NCBI RefSeq assembly: GCF_016239305.1
Contig: NZ_JAEHOQ010000011.1
Span: 1 to 64,000, forward strand
Direction of reading: 5' to 3'
Source of the DNA: Proteus vulgaris
Lineage (GTDB): Bacteria > Pseudomonadota > Gammaproteobacteria > Enterobacterales > Enterobacteriaceae
DNA: 64,000 nt
Part shown: positions 49,320 through 60,202 of the stretch, in pieces
Position numbering within the stretch: the stretch's first letter is position 1
Layout: every line of letters starts with the position of its first letter
Notes under the pieces: model-generated
Databases searched by the model: none
What the model was told of the DNA's origin: nothing
Seen by the model: only the letters and a program-made list of their open reading frames with translations
Position numbers and translations under genes: made by a program

Positions 49320-49993
49320 TGAAAACTCCAATATATTGAATCTATGGAATGATAACCCAAAAATGAATTGACGCAGTCGTGAACATTCAGAAATCTAATT
49401 AAGAGAGGTTATTTTTCATTATTTTGTTTGAGTTAACTGTTTATTTTCTCTCAACAAGCCTATTCGAGATATATGCATTCATAAAAATAATACAGAATCA
49501 AATAACATAAACGATAGCGATATCAACGATAAATAGACCTTATTAAAAAAAATGCAATTTGTCTTTTTTTATACAAAACGTATAAAAACAATAAAACTCC
49601 AAAATCAATACATCCATTAGAATAACTCACTACCCCTTTTTATCATTAAAGGATGAGATAAAGCTAAATCACTCAAATAAAGTGATATAGCTCACATTAA
49701 AAAAACACTCCTTTACTATTTTAAAATAGAATAATTTAGTTATTAATCAATATTTTAAAATAAAAACCTCCTTATCTGTTTTATCTCAGTCAAATATCCC
49801 TACACATTGACCTGATTTTTATTTATCGATAAGTTGAAAAGGCATTGCATAGCAATATAAAAAACACACCAAGCTAGGCAAACACAACATCACCCGACTG
49901 AGCACCCATAAATTTACCTACATACTTTGAGCCAAAACGTTCCTTTTGCGCTCTTTTTTTGAGGTGCCTAGTAAACTAAGTAGGAAGCAAAAA
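49320..49993. other. arcB-gltB intergenic region with a CRP-like site
   Basis: A divergent gap of 674 bases. It is AT-rich and holds no clear gene; yhcC, present here in E. coli, is absent. A CRP-like palindrome lies at 49681-49696. The remaining sequence may contain the long gltBD promoter with Lrp sites, as in E. coli, but none could be read with certainty. Confidence 0.5.
49681..49696. promoter_or_regulatory. CRP-like binding site
   Basis: AGTGATATAGCTCACA matches TGTGA-N6-TCACA at 9 of 10 conserved positions. It lies about 300 bases upstream of gltB and 360 of arcB. CRP acts on gltBD in E. coli, so the site is plausible. Confidence 0.5.
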
Positions 49994-52900
49994 ATGCTCT
50001 ATCAAAAGACACAGGAAAAAGACAATTGTGGTTTTGGATTGATCGCGCATATCGAAGGACAAGCCAGCCATAAGATTGTCAGAAATGCCATACATGGTCT
50101 CGCCAGAATGCAACATCGTGGCGCTATTCTTTCTGATGGTAAAACTGGTGATGGTTGCGGGTTACTCTTACAAAAACCAGAGCGTTTTTTCCAATTAGTT
50201 GCACAAGAAAAAGGCTGGCATTTAGCAAAAAATTACGCCGTAGGGATGCTATTTTTAAGCCAAGATCTCAATATTGCCACACAATGCCGCCTCATCGTCG
50301 AAGAAGAGCTACAACGTGAAACGCTTTCTATTGTTGGTTGGCGTAAAGTTCCTATTAACACTGATATTTTAGGTAGTATTGCCCTTTCTTCTCTTCCTTT
50401 AATTGAACAAGTCTTTATTAATGCCCCCGCAGGTTGGCGAATAAGTGATATTGAAAGGCGACTCTTTGTTGCCCGTAGACGAATTGAAAAACGTATCACT
50501 GATAGTGATTTTTATATTTGTAGTCTTTCCAATTTGGTAACGGTTTATAAAGGCCTTTGTATGGCCATCGATTTACCTCGTTTTTTTACCGACCTCGCAG
50601 ATCTACGCATGGAATCTTCAATTTGTTTATTCCACCAGCGCTTTTCCACCAATACCACGCCAAGATGGCCACTCGCCCAACCTTTTCGTTATTTAGCGCA
50701 TAACGGTGAAATTAATACCATCACGGGTAATCGCCAATGGGCCAGAGCTCGCGCCTATAAATTTCAGACCCCTCTCATTCCTGATCTACAAAGTGCAGCT
50801 CCTTTTGTCAATGAGAGTGGCTCAGATTCAAGTTCACTCGACAATATGCTAGAACTTTTTCTCAATGGCGGTATGGATATTATTCGTGCCATGCGGTTAC
50901 TCGTTCCCCCCGCATGGCAAAATAATCCTCAAATGGATGATGATTTACGGGCATTTTTTGATTTTAACTCAATGCATATGGAGCCTTGGGATGGCCCTGC
51001 TGGTATTGTGTTATCAGATGGTCGTTATGCGGCCTGTACTCTTGATAGAAACGGTTTACGCCCAGCCCGTTATGTGATCACCACGGATAACATCATCACT
51101 TGTGCTTCTGAAATTGGTATTTGGGATTATCAACCTGATGAAGTGCGAGAAAAAGGGCGTGTTGGTCCCGGCGAACTTATGGTAATCGATACTCATCATG
51201 GACGTATTTTACACTCAGCTGAAACCGATGAAGATTTAAAAAGACGTCATCCTTATAAATTGTGGCTTGAACGTAACGTTAAACGCTTAACGCCATTTGA
51301 AGCGTTACCAGAACAACAAGCAACAGGGCAGCGCGCCTTTGATGACACATTATTAGCGACGTATCAAAAACAGTTTGCATATAGCCAAGAAGAGCTAGAA
51401 AGCATTTTGCATGTACTTGCAGAGAATGGACAAGAAGCCACAGGTTCAATGGGTGATGACACTCCATTTGCGGTGTTATCTCAACGCCCGCGCCTTATTT
51501 ATGACTATTTTAGACAGAAGTTTGCACAGGTCACTAATCCACCAATAGACTCATTAAGAGAAGCCCATGTCATGTCTTTGGCGACATGTATTGGACGTGA
51601 AATGAATGTGTTTTGCGAAGCGGAAGGTCAGGCTCATCGACTCAGTTTTAAATCACCTATTTTGCTTTATAGCGATTTTCAACAACTTATTAATCAAGAA
51701 AGTCCTTATTACCAAGCTATCCATCTTGATATCACGTATCAACCAACAGGATCTAATCTAGAAACAGCTCTGCGCCAATTATGTGTGAAAGCGCAACAGG
51801 AAGTCCGCAACGGTGCTGTTTTACTGATTTTATCAGACAGGAATATCGCTAAAGAGCGATTACCTATTCCTGCGCCTATGGCGGTAGGTGCCGTACAAAA
51901 AGCATTAGTAGATAATAGCTTACGATGTGATGCCAATATTATTGTCGAAACTGCCAGTGCCCGTGATCCACACCATTTCGCCGTATTACTCGGATTTGGT
52001 GCTACCGCTATTTACCCTTACCTTGCTTACGAATCTTTAGCTCAACGTGTTGATAAAAAAATCCTGCAAGGTTCTTATGCTCAAATGATGCTGAATTATC
52101 GTAATGGAATAAATAAAGGCCTGTATAAAATCATGTCTAAAATGGGCATTTCAACCATTGCCTCTTACCGCTGCTCTCAGCTTTTTGAGGCTGTCGGATT
52201 AAACGATAACGTTGTCGAGCTCTGTTTTGCGGGTGTTGATAACCGCATTAATGGTGCTGACTTTAGTGATTTTGAACATGATTTATTTAATCTGTCAAAA
52301 CGAGCTTGGTTAGCTCGTTATCCTTTGGAAACTGGTGGATTATTGAAATATGCACATAAAGGTGAATACCATGGCTATAACCCTGATGTCGTTCAAGCAT
52401 TACAGAAAGCTGTAAATAGCGGGGAATATACAGACTATCAGCACTATGCAAACCTTGTGCAACAACGCCCAATAACAACATTGCGCGATATGTTAGTGCT
52501 TAATAACAAGACAACAGCCATCTCAATTGAAGAAGTCGAGCCTGAAACCGAATTATTTAAACGCTTTGATACTGCGGCGATGTCAATAGGAGCATTAAGC
52601 CGAGAAGCTCATGAAGCCCTTGCGCAAGCGATGAATACTTTAGGTGGTTTTTCAAATTCAGGGGAAGGTGGCGAAGATCCAGCTCGTTATGGCACCAATA
52701 AAGTCTCTCGGATCAAACAAATTGCTTCTGGACGCTTTGGTGTGACCCCCTCTTATTTAATGAGTGCTGATGTTTTACAAATTAAAGTAGCACAAGGGGC
52801 AAAGCCCGGTGAAGGTGGACAACTCCCCGGAGATAAAGTTACGCCTTATATTGCTCAACTGCGTTATGCCGTACCCGGTGTCACTCTAATATCACCACCA

Positions 52901-54454
52901 CCTCATCACGATATCTACTCTATTGAAGATTTAGCTCAGCTTATTTTTGATTTGAAACAGATAAACCCAACGGCACTGATTTCTGTAAAATTAGTTTCAG
53001 AGCCAGGTGTTGGTACTATAGCCACCGGTGTTGCCAAAGCTTATGCCGATTTGATCACTATTGCAGGTTATGACGGAGGTACAGGAGCAAGTCCATTAAC
53101 CTCTGTAAAATATGCTGGAAGTCCGTGGGAATTAGGTTTGGTTGAAACACAACAAGCGCTAGTGGCAAATAATCTACGTCATAAAATTCGTTTACAAATC
53201 GATGGTGGATTAAAAACAGGTTTAGACATTGTTAAAGCAGCTATCTTAGGTGCAGAGAGTTTTGGGTTTGGTACAGGCCCCATGGTAGCTCTGGGTTGTA
53301 AATACTTACGTATTTGTCATTTAAACAATTGTGCAATGGGTGTTGCAACCCAAGATGAAACGCTCCGTCGTAATCATTATCACGGATTACCAGAACGTGT
53401 TATTAACTATTTCCGTTTTATTGCGCAAGAAACTCGTGAATTAATGGCTCTACTTGGCGTTAAAAAAATCACGGATTTAATCGGTCGAACCGACCTACTT
53501 TCATGCCTTGAAGGCGTTAGCAGTAAACAACAAAAACTCTCTTTAGGTGGATTGTTAGAAACCGCAACGCCACCATCAGATCAAGCACTTTATTGTCAGG
53601 AAAACAATAATACTTATGACAAAGGCGAATTAAACCAACGTATTGTTACCCAAACCATTGAAGCTGTTGAGCAGCAAAAAAGCCAAACACACTATTTTGA
53701 TATTCGTAATACTGATCGTTCTGTTGGCGCAACATTATCTGGCATTATTGCGAAAAAATATGGCGAAAGTGGTTTATCGGCGACCCCTATTAAACTTCAT
53801 TTTACAGGAACAGCCGGCCAAAGTTTTGGTGTCTGGAATGCTCAAGGTGTTGAATTAACCTTAGTGGGCGATGCTAATGATTATGTAGGAAAAGGTATGG
53901 CGGGAGGGCGTATTGTTATTTTCCCCCCTGTTGGCTCAGCCTTTAAAAATCATCACGCTACAATTATGGGTAATACCTGTCTTTATGGTGCCACAGGTGG
54001 AAAGCTGTATGCGTCAGGTTTAGCTGGCGAGCGTTTTGCGGTGAGAAACTCCGGCGCAATTGCGGTGGTTGAAGGTGTTGGCGATAACGGTTGTGAATAT
54101 ATGACGGGAGGTATTGTCTGCGTTCTAGGTAAAACCGGTATTAACTTTGGTGCGGGAATGACAGGTGGATTTGCCTACTTGTTAGATGAAGATTCTACAT
54201 TATCACAACGGATCAATGCCTCATCAATTGAGTTGCTTCCTGTTGCATCCTTTGCCATTCTCGCTGAACATTTACGAGGAATGATTGCAGAGCACGTAAG
54301 ATTAACAGGCTCACAGCAAGGTGAAATATTACTTTCGCAGTGGGAATATTGGTCACAACACTTTAAATTAGTTAAGCCAAAATCGAGTGATGTCAATGCG
54401 TTACTCGGTCATCCTAGGCGTTCATCTGCTGAATTACGCGTTCAGGCACAATAG
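49994..54454 (+). CDS. gltB: Glutamate synthase (NADPH) large subunit
   Basis: GltB makes glutamate from glutamine and 2-oxoglutarate. From ATG 49994 (AGGAAGC upstream) it has 1486 residues, the E. coli length. A short propeptide (MLYQKTQEKDN) is followed by the catalytic Cys12 of the glutaminase domain (CGFGLIAHIEG). The central FMN and 3Fe-4S region shows SGEGGEDPARYGTNK, KPGEGGQLPGDKV, GYDGGTGASPLTS and a cysteine cluster CHLNNCAMGVATQ. The C-terminal beta-helix domain ends the protein. An in-frame start at 49946 would add 16 residues without a good ribosome-binding site. It heads gltBD. Confidence 0.97.
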   Translation: MLYQKTQEKDNCGFGLIAHIEGQASHKIVRNAIHGLARMQHRGAILSDGKTGDGCGLLLQKPERFFQLVAQEKGWHLAKNYAVGMLFLSQDLNIATQCRLIVEEELQRETLSIVGWRKVPINTDILGSIALSSLPLIEQVFINAPAGWRISDIERRLFVARRRIEKRITDSDFYICSLSNLVTVYKGLCMAIDLPRFFTDLADLRMESSICLFHQRFSTNTTPRWPLAQPFRYLAHNGEINTITGNRQWARARAYKFQTPLIPDLQSAAPFVNESGSDSSSLDNMLELFLNGGMDIIRAMRLLVPPAWQNNPQMDDDLRAFFDFNSMHMEPWDGPAGIVLSDGRYAACTLDRNGLRPARYVITTDNIITCASEIGIWDYQPDEVREKGRVGPGELMVIDTHHGRILHSAETDEDLKRRHPYKLWLERNVKRLTPFEALPEQQATGQRAFDDTLLATYQKQFAYSQEELESILHVLAENGQEATGSMGDDTPFAVLSQRPRLIYDYFRQKFAQVTNPPIDSLREAHVMSLATCIGREMNVFCEAEGQAHRLSFKSPILLYSDFQQLINQESPYYQAIHLDITYQPTGSNLETALRQLCVKAQQEVRNGAVLLILSDRNIAKERLPIPAPMAVGAVQKALVDNSLRCDANIIVETASARDPHHFAVLLGFGATAIYPYLAYESLAQRVDKKILQGSYAQMMLNYRNGINKGLYKIMSKMGISTIASYRCSQLFEAVGLNDNVVELCFAGVDNRINGADFSDFEHDLFNLSKRAWLARYPLETGGLLKYAHKGEYHGYNPDVVQALQKAVNSGEYTDYQHYANLVQQRPITTLRDMLVLNNKTTAISIEEVEPETELFKRFDTAAMSIGALSREAHEALAQAMNTLGGFSNSGEGGEDPARYGTNKVSRIKQIASGRFGVTPSYLMSADVLQIKVAQGAKPGEGGQLPGDKVTPYIAQLRYAVPGVTLISPPPHHDIYSIEDLAQLIFDLKQINPTALISVKLVSEPGVGTIATGVAKAYADLITIAGYDGGTGASPLTSVKYAGSPWELGLVETQQALVANNLRHKIRLQIDGGLKTGLDIVKAAILGAESFGFGTGPMVALGCKYLRICHLNNCAMGVATQDETLRRNHYHGLPERVINYFRFIAQETRELMALLGVKKITDLIGRTDLLSCLEGVSSKQQKLSLGGLLETATPPSDQALYCQENNNTYDKGELNQRIVTQTIEAVEQQKSQTHYFDIRNTDRSVGATLSGIIAKKYGESGLSATPIKLHFTGTAGQSFGVWNAQGVELTLVGDANDYVGKGMAGGRIVIFPPVGSAFKNHHATIMGNTCLYGATGGKLYASGLAGERFAVRNSGAIAVVEGVGDNGCEYMTGGIVCVLGKTGINFGAGMTGGFAYLLDEDSTLSQRINASSIELLPVASFAILAEHLRGMIAEHVRLTGSQQGEILLSQWEYWSQHFKLVKPKSSDVNALLGHPRRSSAELRVQAQ

Positions 54455-55861
<1,407 letters not shown>

Positions 55862-55903
55862 ATAGCATTTTTTTTGATATTTAAAATAACAATTTCTCTT
55901 GCT

Positions 55904-55938
55904 AATTATCCCATTTAATTTAAGTGGGATAATTTTAT
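55904..55938 (+). terminator. Terminator of gltBD
   Basis: A stem AATTATCCCATTTAA / TTTAAGTGGGATAATT with one mismatch is followed by TTATT. It begins about 42 bases after the gltD stop. Confidence 0.7.
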
Positions 55939-56231
55939 TAATGTTTTATTACTATAAATAAACAATATTTAAGGATCACCAAATACCTCATCAAATAATC
56001 ATTCTCATTAACATTTAATATGATTTATTGAATAATATTTTGATAAAAATAGATATTCTTTTTTGTATCAAAATAACACTCTTAACCTATAGTAAATATA
56101 ATTTGTTTTCGTATTTTTTACTTTATCTCTTTTTATTTAACTTTTCCGTCATCTTTTAATGATAATTGTTTTACAGCATTTGTTAATAACATCACAGTCT
56201 AAAAAAATAGATTTTATTTCGGCTATTAAAT

Positions 56232-56245
56232 TTGATAACAATCAA
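56232..56245. promoter_or_regulatory. FNR box
   Basis: TTGATAACAATCAA is a perfect match to the FNR consensus TTGAT-N4-ATCAA. Its centre lies about 40 bases upstream of the predicted transcription start (near 56279, from the -10 CATAAT at 56267-56272), the class II activator position. Confidence 0.8.
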
Positions 56246-56266
56246 ATATTGTCAACCTACCAACTT

Positions 56267-56272
56267 CATAAT
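56267..56272 (+). promoter_or_regulatory. Probable -10 of the transporter/amidohydrolase operon
   Basis: CATAAT lies 21 bp after the FNR box. The lack of a good -35 is expected where FNR occupies that position. Confidence 0.5.
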
Positions 56273-56368
56273 GGAGTCACCTAATAACTTTACAGAAAAA
56301 TATAATTTATTGATGTTAGGTTCGTTTTCACAATTAATAGTATTGTCATAATTAACTAGGGGATCACT

Positions 56369-57643
56369 ATGGTGATGCAACTGATAGCAGTAGCCGTTAT
56401 TATTGTAACTGTCTATTTGCTAATAAAAAAATATGAAACCCGAATGGTGCTAATTGGTGCGGGCTTATTACTCTGTATTTTAAGTCTAACCCCATTAGAT
56501 GCGTTTACCGCATTTAGTGAGCGCATGGTGTCTTCATCATTAATTCAAGCAATCTGTGCAAGTATGGGTTTTGCTTATGTTATGAAATACACCAAATGTG
56601 ATATGCATCTGGTGCACGTATTATCAAAAGTAATGACTCGTCTTGGTTTCTTCCTTATTCCAGCTACAGTTATCGTCACTTATTTCATTAATATCGCGAT
56701 CCCATCAGCAGCAGGTTGTGCGGCTGCGGTAGGAGCGACATTAATTCCATTATTAATCGCAGCACGTATTCACCCTGCTATCGCTGGTGGTGCGGTGTTA
56801 TGTGGTACTATCGGTTCAATGTTAAGCCCTGGTATGTCGCATAATGCCTTCGTTGCTAACATGGCTAATATGGAAGTGGTTGACTTAATTGCTCGCCACA
56901 GCCCATACAGCTTAATGGCTGGTGGTATTGCTGCGGTTTCACTTGCTGTTGTCGCTTTAGTGAAAAAAGAGTTCAAAATGGCTTCTGGTGCCGGTGATGC
57001 ATCTTCTTCATCAGCACAAGCAACGCCAGAAGCTATTCGTCCGAATTATTTATACGCAACGGCGCCGTTTATTCCACTAATCCTGTTGATCCTGCCATTC
57101 TTTGAGACTTTCAGTACATTTAAACTGTCAGTACCAGCAGCAATGTTAATTGGTTCTATCTATGCCCTGTTCATCACATTAACTAACCCTGCTCAAATTA
57201 CCAAAGAGTTCTTTAAAGGTATGGGTAATGCTTATGGTGATGTATTAGGTATCATCATTGCAGCAGCCGTATTCGCAGCAGGTTTGAAAGCATCTGGTTT
57301 AATCGACGCGTTCATCAACTTCTTAACTCACTCTCCTGAATTTGCTCGCTGGGGTGGTACTTTAGGGCCATTCTTAATGGGTATTATCACAGGATCTGGT
57401 GATGCAGCGGCATTCGCATTCAACGAAACAGTAACGCCTCATGCTGCACAATTTGGTTATGAAATCCCAGACATGGGTATGGCTGCGGCATTATCAGGCG
57501 CATTAGGCCGTACTATGTCACCACTGGCAGGTGCAGCGATTGTTTGTGCTGGCCTTGCAAATGTTAACCCTATGGAAATCGCAAAACGTACTGCACCAGG
57601 TATGGTTATCGGCGTCATCGCTGTTGCGTTATTCATGTTATAA
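56369..57643 (+). CDS. DcuC-family transporter, substrate unknown
   Basis: This 424-residue inner-membrane protein has ten or more hydrophobic segments and the layout of the anaerobic C4-dicarboxylate (DcuC/YfcC) family. Blocks seen include AIPSAAGCAAAVGATLIPLLIAARI, GTIGSMLSPGMSHNAFVANMAN, and GIITGSGDAAAFAFNETVTPHA. A ribosome-binding site GGGGAT precedes the ATG. The next gene, 8 to 14 bases later, is an M20 amidohydrolase, so the pair may import and cleave an N-acyl or peptide-like amino acid compound. The FNR box points to use under oxygen limitation. A C4-dicarboxylate substrate is not proven. Confidence 0.8.
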   Translation: MVMQLIAVAVIIVTVYLLIKKYETRMVLIGAGLLLCILSLTPLDAFTAFSERMVSSSLIQAICASMGFAYVMKYTKCDMHLVHVLSKVMTRLGFFLIPATVIVTYFINIAIPSAAGCAAAVGATLIPLLIAARIHPAIAGGAVLCGTIGSMLSPGMSHNAFVANMANMEVVDLIARHSPYSLMAGGIAAVSLAVVALVKKEFKMASGAGDASSSSAQATPEAIRPNYLYATAPFIPLILLILPFFETFSTFKLSVPAAMLIGSIYALFITLTNPAQITKEFFKGMGNAYGDVLGIIIAAAVFAAGLKASGLIDAFINFLTHSPEFARWGGTLGPFLMGIITGSGDAAAFAFNETVTPHAAQFGYEIPDMGMAAALSGALGRTMSPLAGAAIVCAGLANVNPMEIAKRTAPGMVIGVIAVALFML

Positions 57644-57657
57644 GTGGAGAAATGAAT

Positions 57658-58926
57658 ATGTCAGCAATTACACTAGAAAAATTAGTAAAATGGCGTCGTG
57701 AGTTTCACCAATACCCAGAAATTGGTTGGTCAGAATTTTTAACCACAGCGAAAATCGTCAAAGAATTACGTAGCTTAGGTTTAGAAGTTAAAGTTGGCCC
57801 AGACGTTATCAATCAAGAGTTTGCTTTTGGTCGCCGTCGTCAAGTTGTTGAGAAAGGCCTAGCTGTTGCGAGAGAGCATAAAGTTGATGAAGCTCTGCTT
57901 GATGAAATGAAAGAACTCACAGGCTGTGTAGCTATCTTTGACAGCGGTAAAGCAGGCCCAACTGTAGCCTTACGTTTTGATATCGACTGCGTTGGTGTTA
58001 ACGAAGCAACTGAAGCTAAACACCGTCCTCATGCTGAGAACTTTGCCTCTTGCCACGCCGGCGAAATGCACGCTTGTGGTCACGACGGACATATTTCTAT
58101 CGGCTTAGGTGTTGCTCACTGGTTAGTTGAAAATAAAGATAAAGTTGTTGGTAAAGTTAAAATCTTATTCCAACCAGCTGAAGAAGGTGTTCGTGGCGCT
58201 CGTGCGATGGCTGAAAGTGGCATCGCAGATGATGCCGATTACTTCTTAGGTGCGCATTTAGGCTTTATTGCAAATAGTGGTGAAATTGTTATTAACCCAA
58301 CACACTTCTTATGTACCACTAAATATGACTTCCGTTTTAAAGGTGCGCCATCTCACGCAGGTGCAGAACCAGAATTAGGTCGCAATGCGTTAGCAGGTGC
58401 TTGCCACGCAGCAACACAAATGTTGGGTATTTCTCGCCATGGTAAAGGGATGTCACGTATCAACATCGGTGTATTAAAAGCCGGTGAAGGCCGTAATGTC
58501 ACCCCAGCTAATGCTGAAATGCAAATTGAAGTTCGCGGTGAAAATGAAGAGATCAATAGCTTTATGGCTGCCAATGCAGTACGTATGGCTGAAGGCGCAG
58601 CGCATAGCTTCCAACTAGAAATGGAAAGCGAAATTATGGGTGAAGCCGTTGACCTAACAAACGACCAAGAACTCATTGATGTCATGACAAAAGTCGTTGG
58701 TAAACATGCTGAGTTAACAGCGGTTGCCACTCGCCCATTTGGGGGAAGTGAAGATGCAACTGTATTAGCAAAACGTGTACAACGCTGTGGTGGTAAATCA
58801 CTGTATTTCGTTGTTGGTGCCGATAGAACTGCGGGTCACCACCAAGCAGGCTTTGATTTTGATGAAAAACAATTAATGACGGCTGTTAATCTTTACACGG
58901 GCTGTTTAGAAGAACTGCTGAAATAA
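57658..58926 (+). CDS. M20-family amidohydrolase, AbgA-like
   Basis: This 422-residue metallo-amidohydrolase resembles E. coli AbgA (p-aminobenzoyl-glutamate hydrolase subunit A). Metal-site blocks are visible: MHACGHDGHISIGLG, FQPAEEGVRGARAM, and the C-terminal GADRTAGHHQAGFDFDE. The central lid domain includes FRFKGAPSHAGAEP. I chose the ATG at 57658, with GGAG 8 bases upstream, over an in-frame ATG at 57652. The preceding gene is a transporter, so it likely hydrolyses what that gene brings in. A partner like AbgB is not nearby, so the exact substrate is unknown. Confidence 0.85.
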   Translation: MSAITLEKLVKWRREFHQYPEIGWSEFLTTAKIVKELRSLGLEVKVGPDVINQEFAFGRRRQVVEKGLAVAREHKVDEALLDEMKELTGCVAIFDSGKAGPTVALRFDIDCVGVNEATEAKHRPHAENFASCHAGEMHACGHDGHISIGLGVAHWLVENKDKVVGKVKILFQPAEEGVRGARAMAESGIADDADYFLGAHLGFIANSGEIVINPTHFLCTTKYDFRFKGAPSHAGAEPELGRNALAGACHAATQMLGISRHGKGMSRINIGVLKAGEGRNVTPANAEMQIEVRGENEEINSFMAANAVRMAEGAAHSFQLEMESEIMGEAVDLTNDQELIDVMTKVVGKHAELTAVATRPFGGSEDATVLAKRVQRCGGKSLYFVVGADRTAGHHQAGFDFDEKQLMTAVNLYTGCLEELLK

Positions 58927-58949
58927 TTTTTCAGTAATACAACCCGATA

Positions 58950-58982
58950 AAGCGCTCTATAGCAATATAGGGCGTTTTTTGT
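58950..58982 (+). terminator. Terminator of the transporter/amidohydrolase operon
   Basis: GCTCTATA pairs with TATAGGGC (one G-T pair) around GCAA, with the closing GCG..CG and a following TTTTTT. Confidence 0.8.
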
Positions 58983-59033
58983 TCGTTCTTTTTCTATTTG
59001 AAGATAAAATAAATAAAATTTCAAAATAAACAA

Positions 59034-59064
59034 TTGACCCTTACGTTACGTGAGGCTCTAACCT
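59034..59064 (+). promoter_or_regulatory. MerR-type promoter with operator in a 19-bp spacer
   Basis: A -35 TTGACC (59034-59039) and a weak -10 TAACCT (59059-59064) are separated by 19 bp, the overlong spacing that MerR-family activators untwist. The spacer holds the near-perfect dyad CCTTACGT-T-ACGTGAGG (59039-59055). It lies 25 bases upstream of the merR-type gene start, which points to autoregulation. Confidence 0.75.
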
Positions 59065-59088
59065 GTATCACATACAGGAGGTACAAAT

Positions 59089-60114
59089 ATGCTATTTCAA
59101 GTTGGTGATATTGCGGAAAAGACAGGACTAACTATCCGTACTCTTCATCATTATGAAGAAATTGGTTTATTGCTACCCACTGCAAGAACCGATGCAGGTT
59201 ATCGACTCTATGACACTAAAAGCATTGAACGTTTAACACAAATTCAGATGCTACGTCAAATTGGCGTCAAACTTAAAGACATCGGTAACATTCTTAATGG
59301 TCACAGTGGTGATATGGCTCATTTACTTGAAGAGCGGATCAATATACTCACGCAACAAATGAAACAAATGTCTACGTTGCGTTATCGTTTAGAGCTTATT
59401 CAACATCAAATGAAAATGGGCAATATTCCAACACAAAGTGACTGGTTTTCTGTTTTGGAGATGATGTCTATGTACGATAAATATTTCACACATAGTGAAT
59501 TAGAACAATTGCCGTTATATACCGGCCACACGTTAAAAAGCCAAGAATGGCAACAACGTATAAATACGGTCAAAATATTAATGAAAAAAGGTATTGCACC
59601 GCAATCCGTTGAAGTACAAAAGGTTGCAGCAGAATGGATGTTTGCGCTAGAGCGCGATACTGGTGGTAATCCCGATTTTTTTGCGCGCCTTAATAAAATC
59701 CACCTTACTGATAAAGAATTTACTTATTCATCAGGAATAACTCAACAAATGGTTGAATTTGTTGCAGAAGGATTTAGTGAACATCAATTATCGCTATTTA
59801 AACCCTATTTAACTGAAGCTCAATTTACTTTAGTTCGCCAACATTACTTCAAAGCCGGTTTTGTATGGCCTGAATTAATTTCAGGATTATATAATGCGTT
59901 AAAATCGGGAGAAAAACCTGATTCACTTGCAGTACAAAAACTAGCAAAAATGTGGCTAAATATGTTTAATCAATTTACAGGTGGCGACCCTGAAATTCGG
60001 GGAATTATTAGTGAGATTTACCGCACTCACCCTGAAATATCTCAGGGGACATGGATGACACCAGAGATTGGACAATATTTATTTTCAGCGATAAATTCAA
60101 TGCCAAAACACTAA
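59089..60114 (+). CDS. MerR-family regulator with duplicated TipAS-like domain
   Basis: The N-terminal DNA-binding domain (1-70) is a MerR winged helix: VGDIAEKTGLTIRTLHHYEEIGLL and GYRLYDTKSIERLTQI. A coiled coil follows (about 75-112). The rest (about 130-310) holds two related halves: SVEVQKVAAEWMFALERDTGGNP at 173-195 and SLAVQKLAKMWLNMFNQFTGGDP at 279-301 clearly align, as in TipAS antibiotic-binding domains. It is 341 residues with a strong AGGAGG site. The ligand is unknown; TipA-like proteins bind thiopeptide-type or other drugs. No cysteine pair of the metal-sensing MerR type was seen in the dimer-helix region. Confidence 0.88.
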   Translation: MLFQVGDIAEKTGLTIRTLHHYEEIGLLLPTARTDAGYRLYDTKSIERLTQIQMLRQIGVKLKDIGNILNGHSGDMAHLLEERINILTQQMKQMSTLRYRLELIQHQMKMGNIPTQSDWFSVLEMMSMYDKYFTHSELEQLPLYTGHTLKSQEWQQRINTVKILMKKGIAPQSVEVQKVAAEWMFALERDTGGNPDFFARLNKIHLTDKEFTYSSGITQQMVEFVAEGFSEHQLSLFKPYLTEAQFTLVRQHYFKAGFVWPELISGLYNALKSGEKPDSLAVQKLAKMWLNMFNQFTGGDPEIRGIISEIYRTHPEISQGTWMTPEIGQYLFSAINSMPKH

Positions 60115-60147
60115 GGTTTGTTGAAAATAATAAATATTAATCAACAT

Positions 60148-60182
60148 AAAAAAGCTCAGTTCACTTAAACTGAGCTTTTTAT
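60148..60182. terminator. Bidirectional terminator between the MerR gene and sspB
   Basis: AAAAAGCTCAGTT pairs with AACTGAGCTTTTT. The two genes converge here, and both strands carry T runs. Confidence 0.9.
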
Positions 60183-60202
60183 TGTATTAATAAAATAATC
60201 TC

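Larger units (their letters stand above)
55939..56368. other. gltD-transporter intergenic region
   Basis: This AT-rich gap of 430 bases carries the FNR-controlled promoter of the next operon (FNR box 56232-56245, -10 at 56267-56272) and a weak Fur-like sequence at 55994-56012 (14 of 19 positions by eye). No gene was found. Confidence 0.5.
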
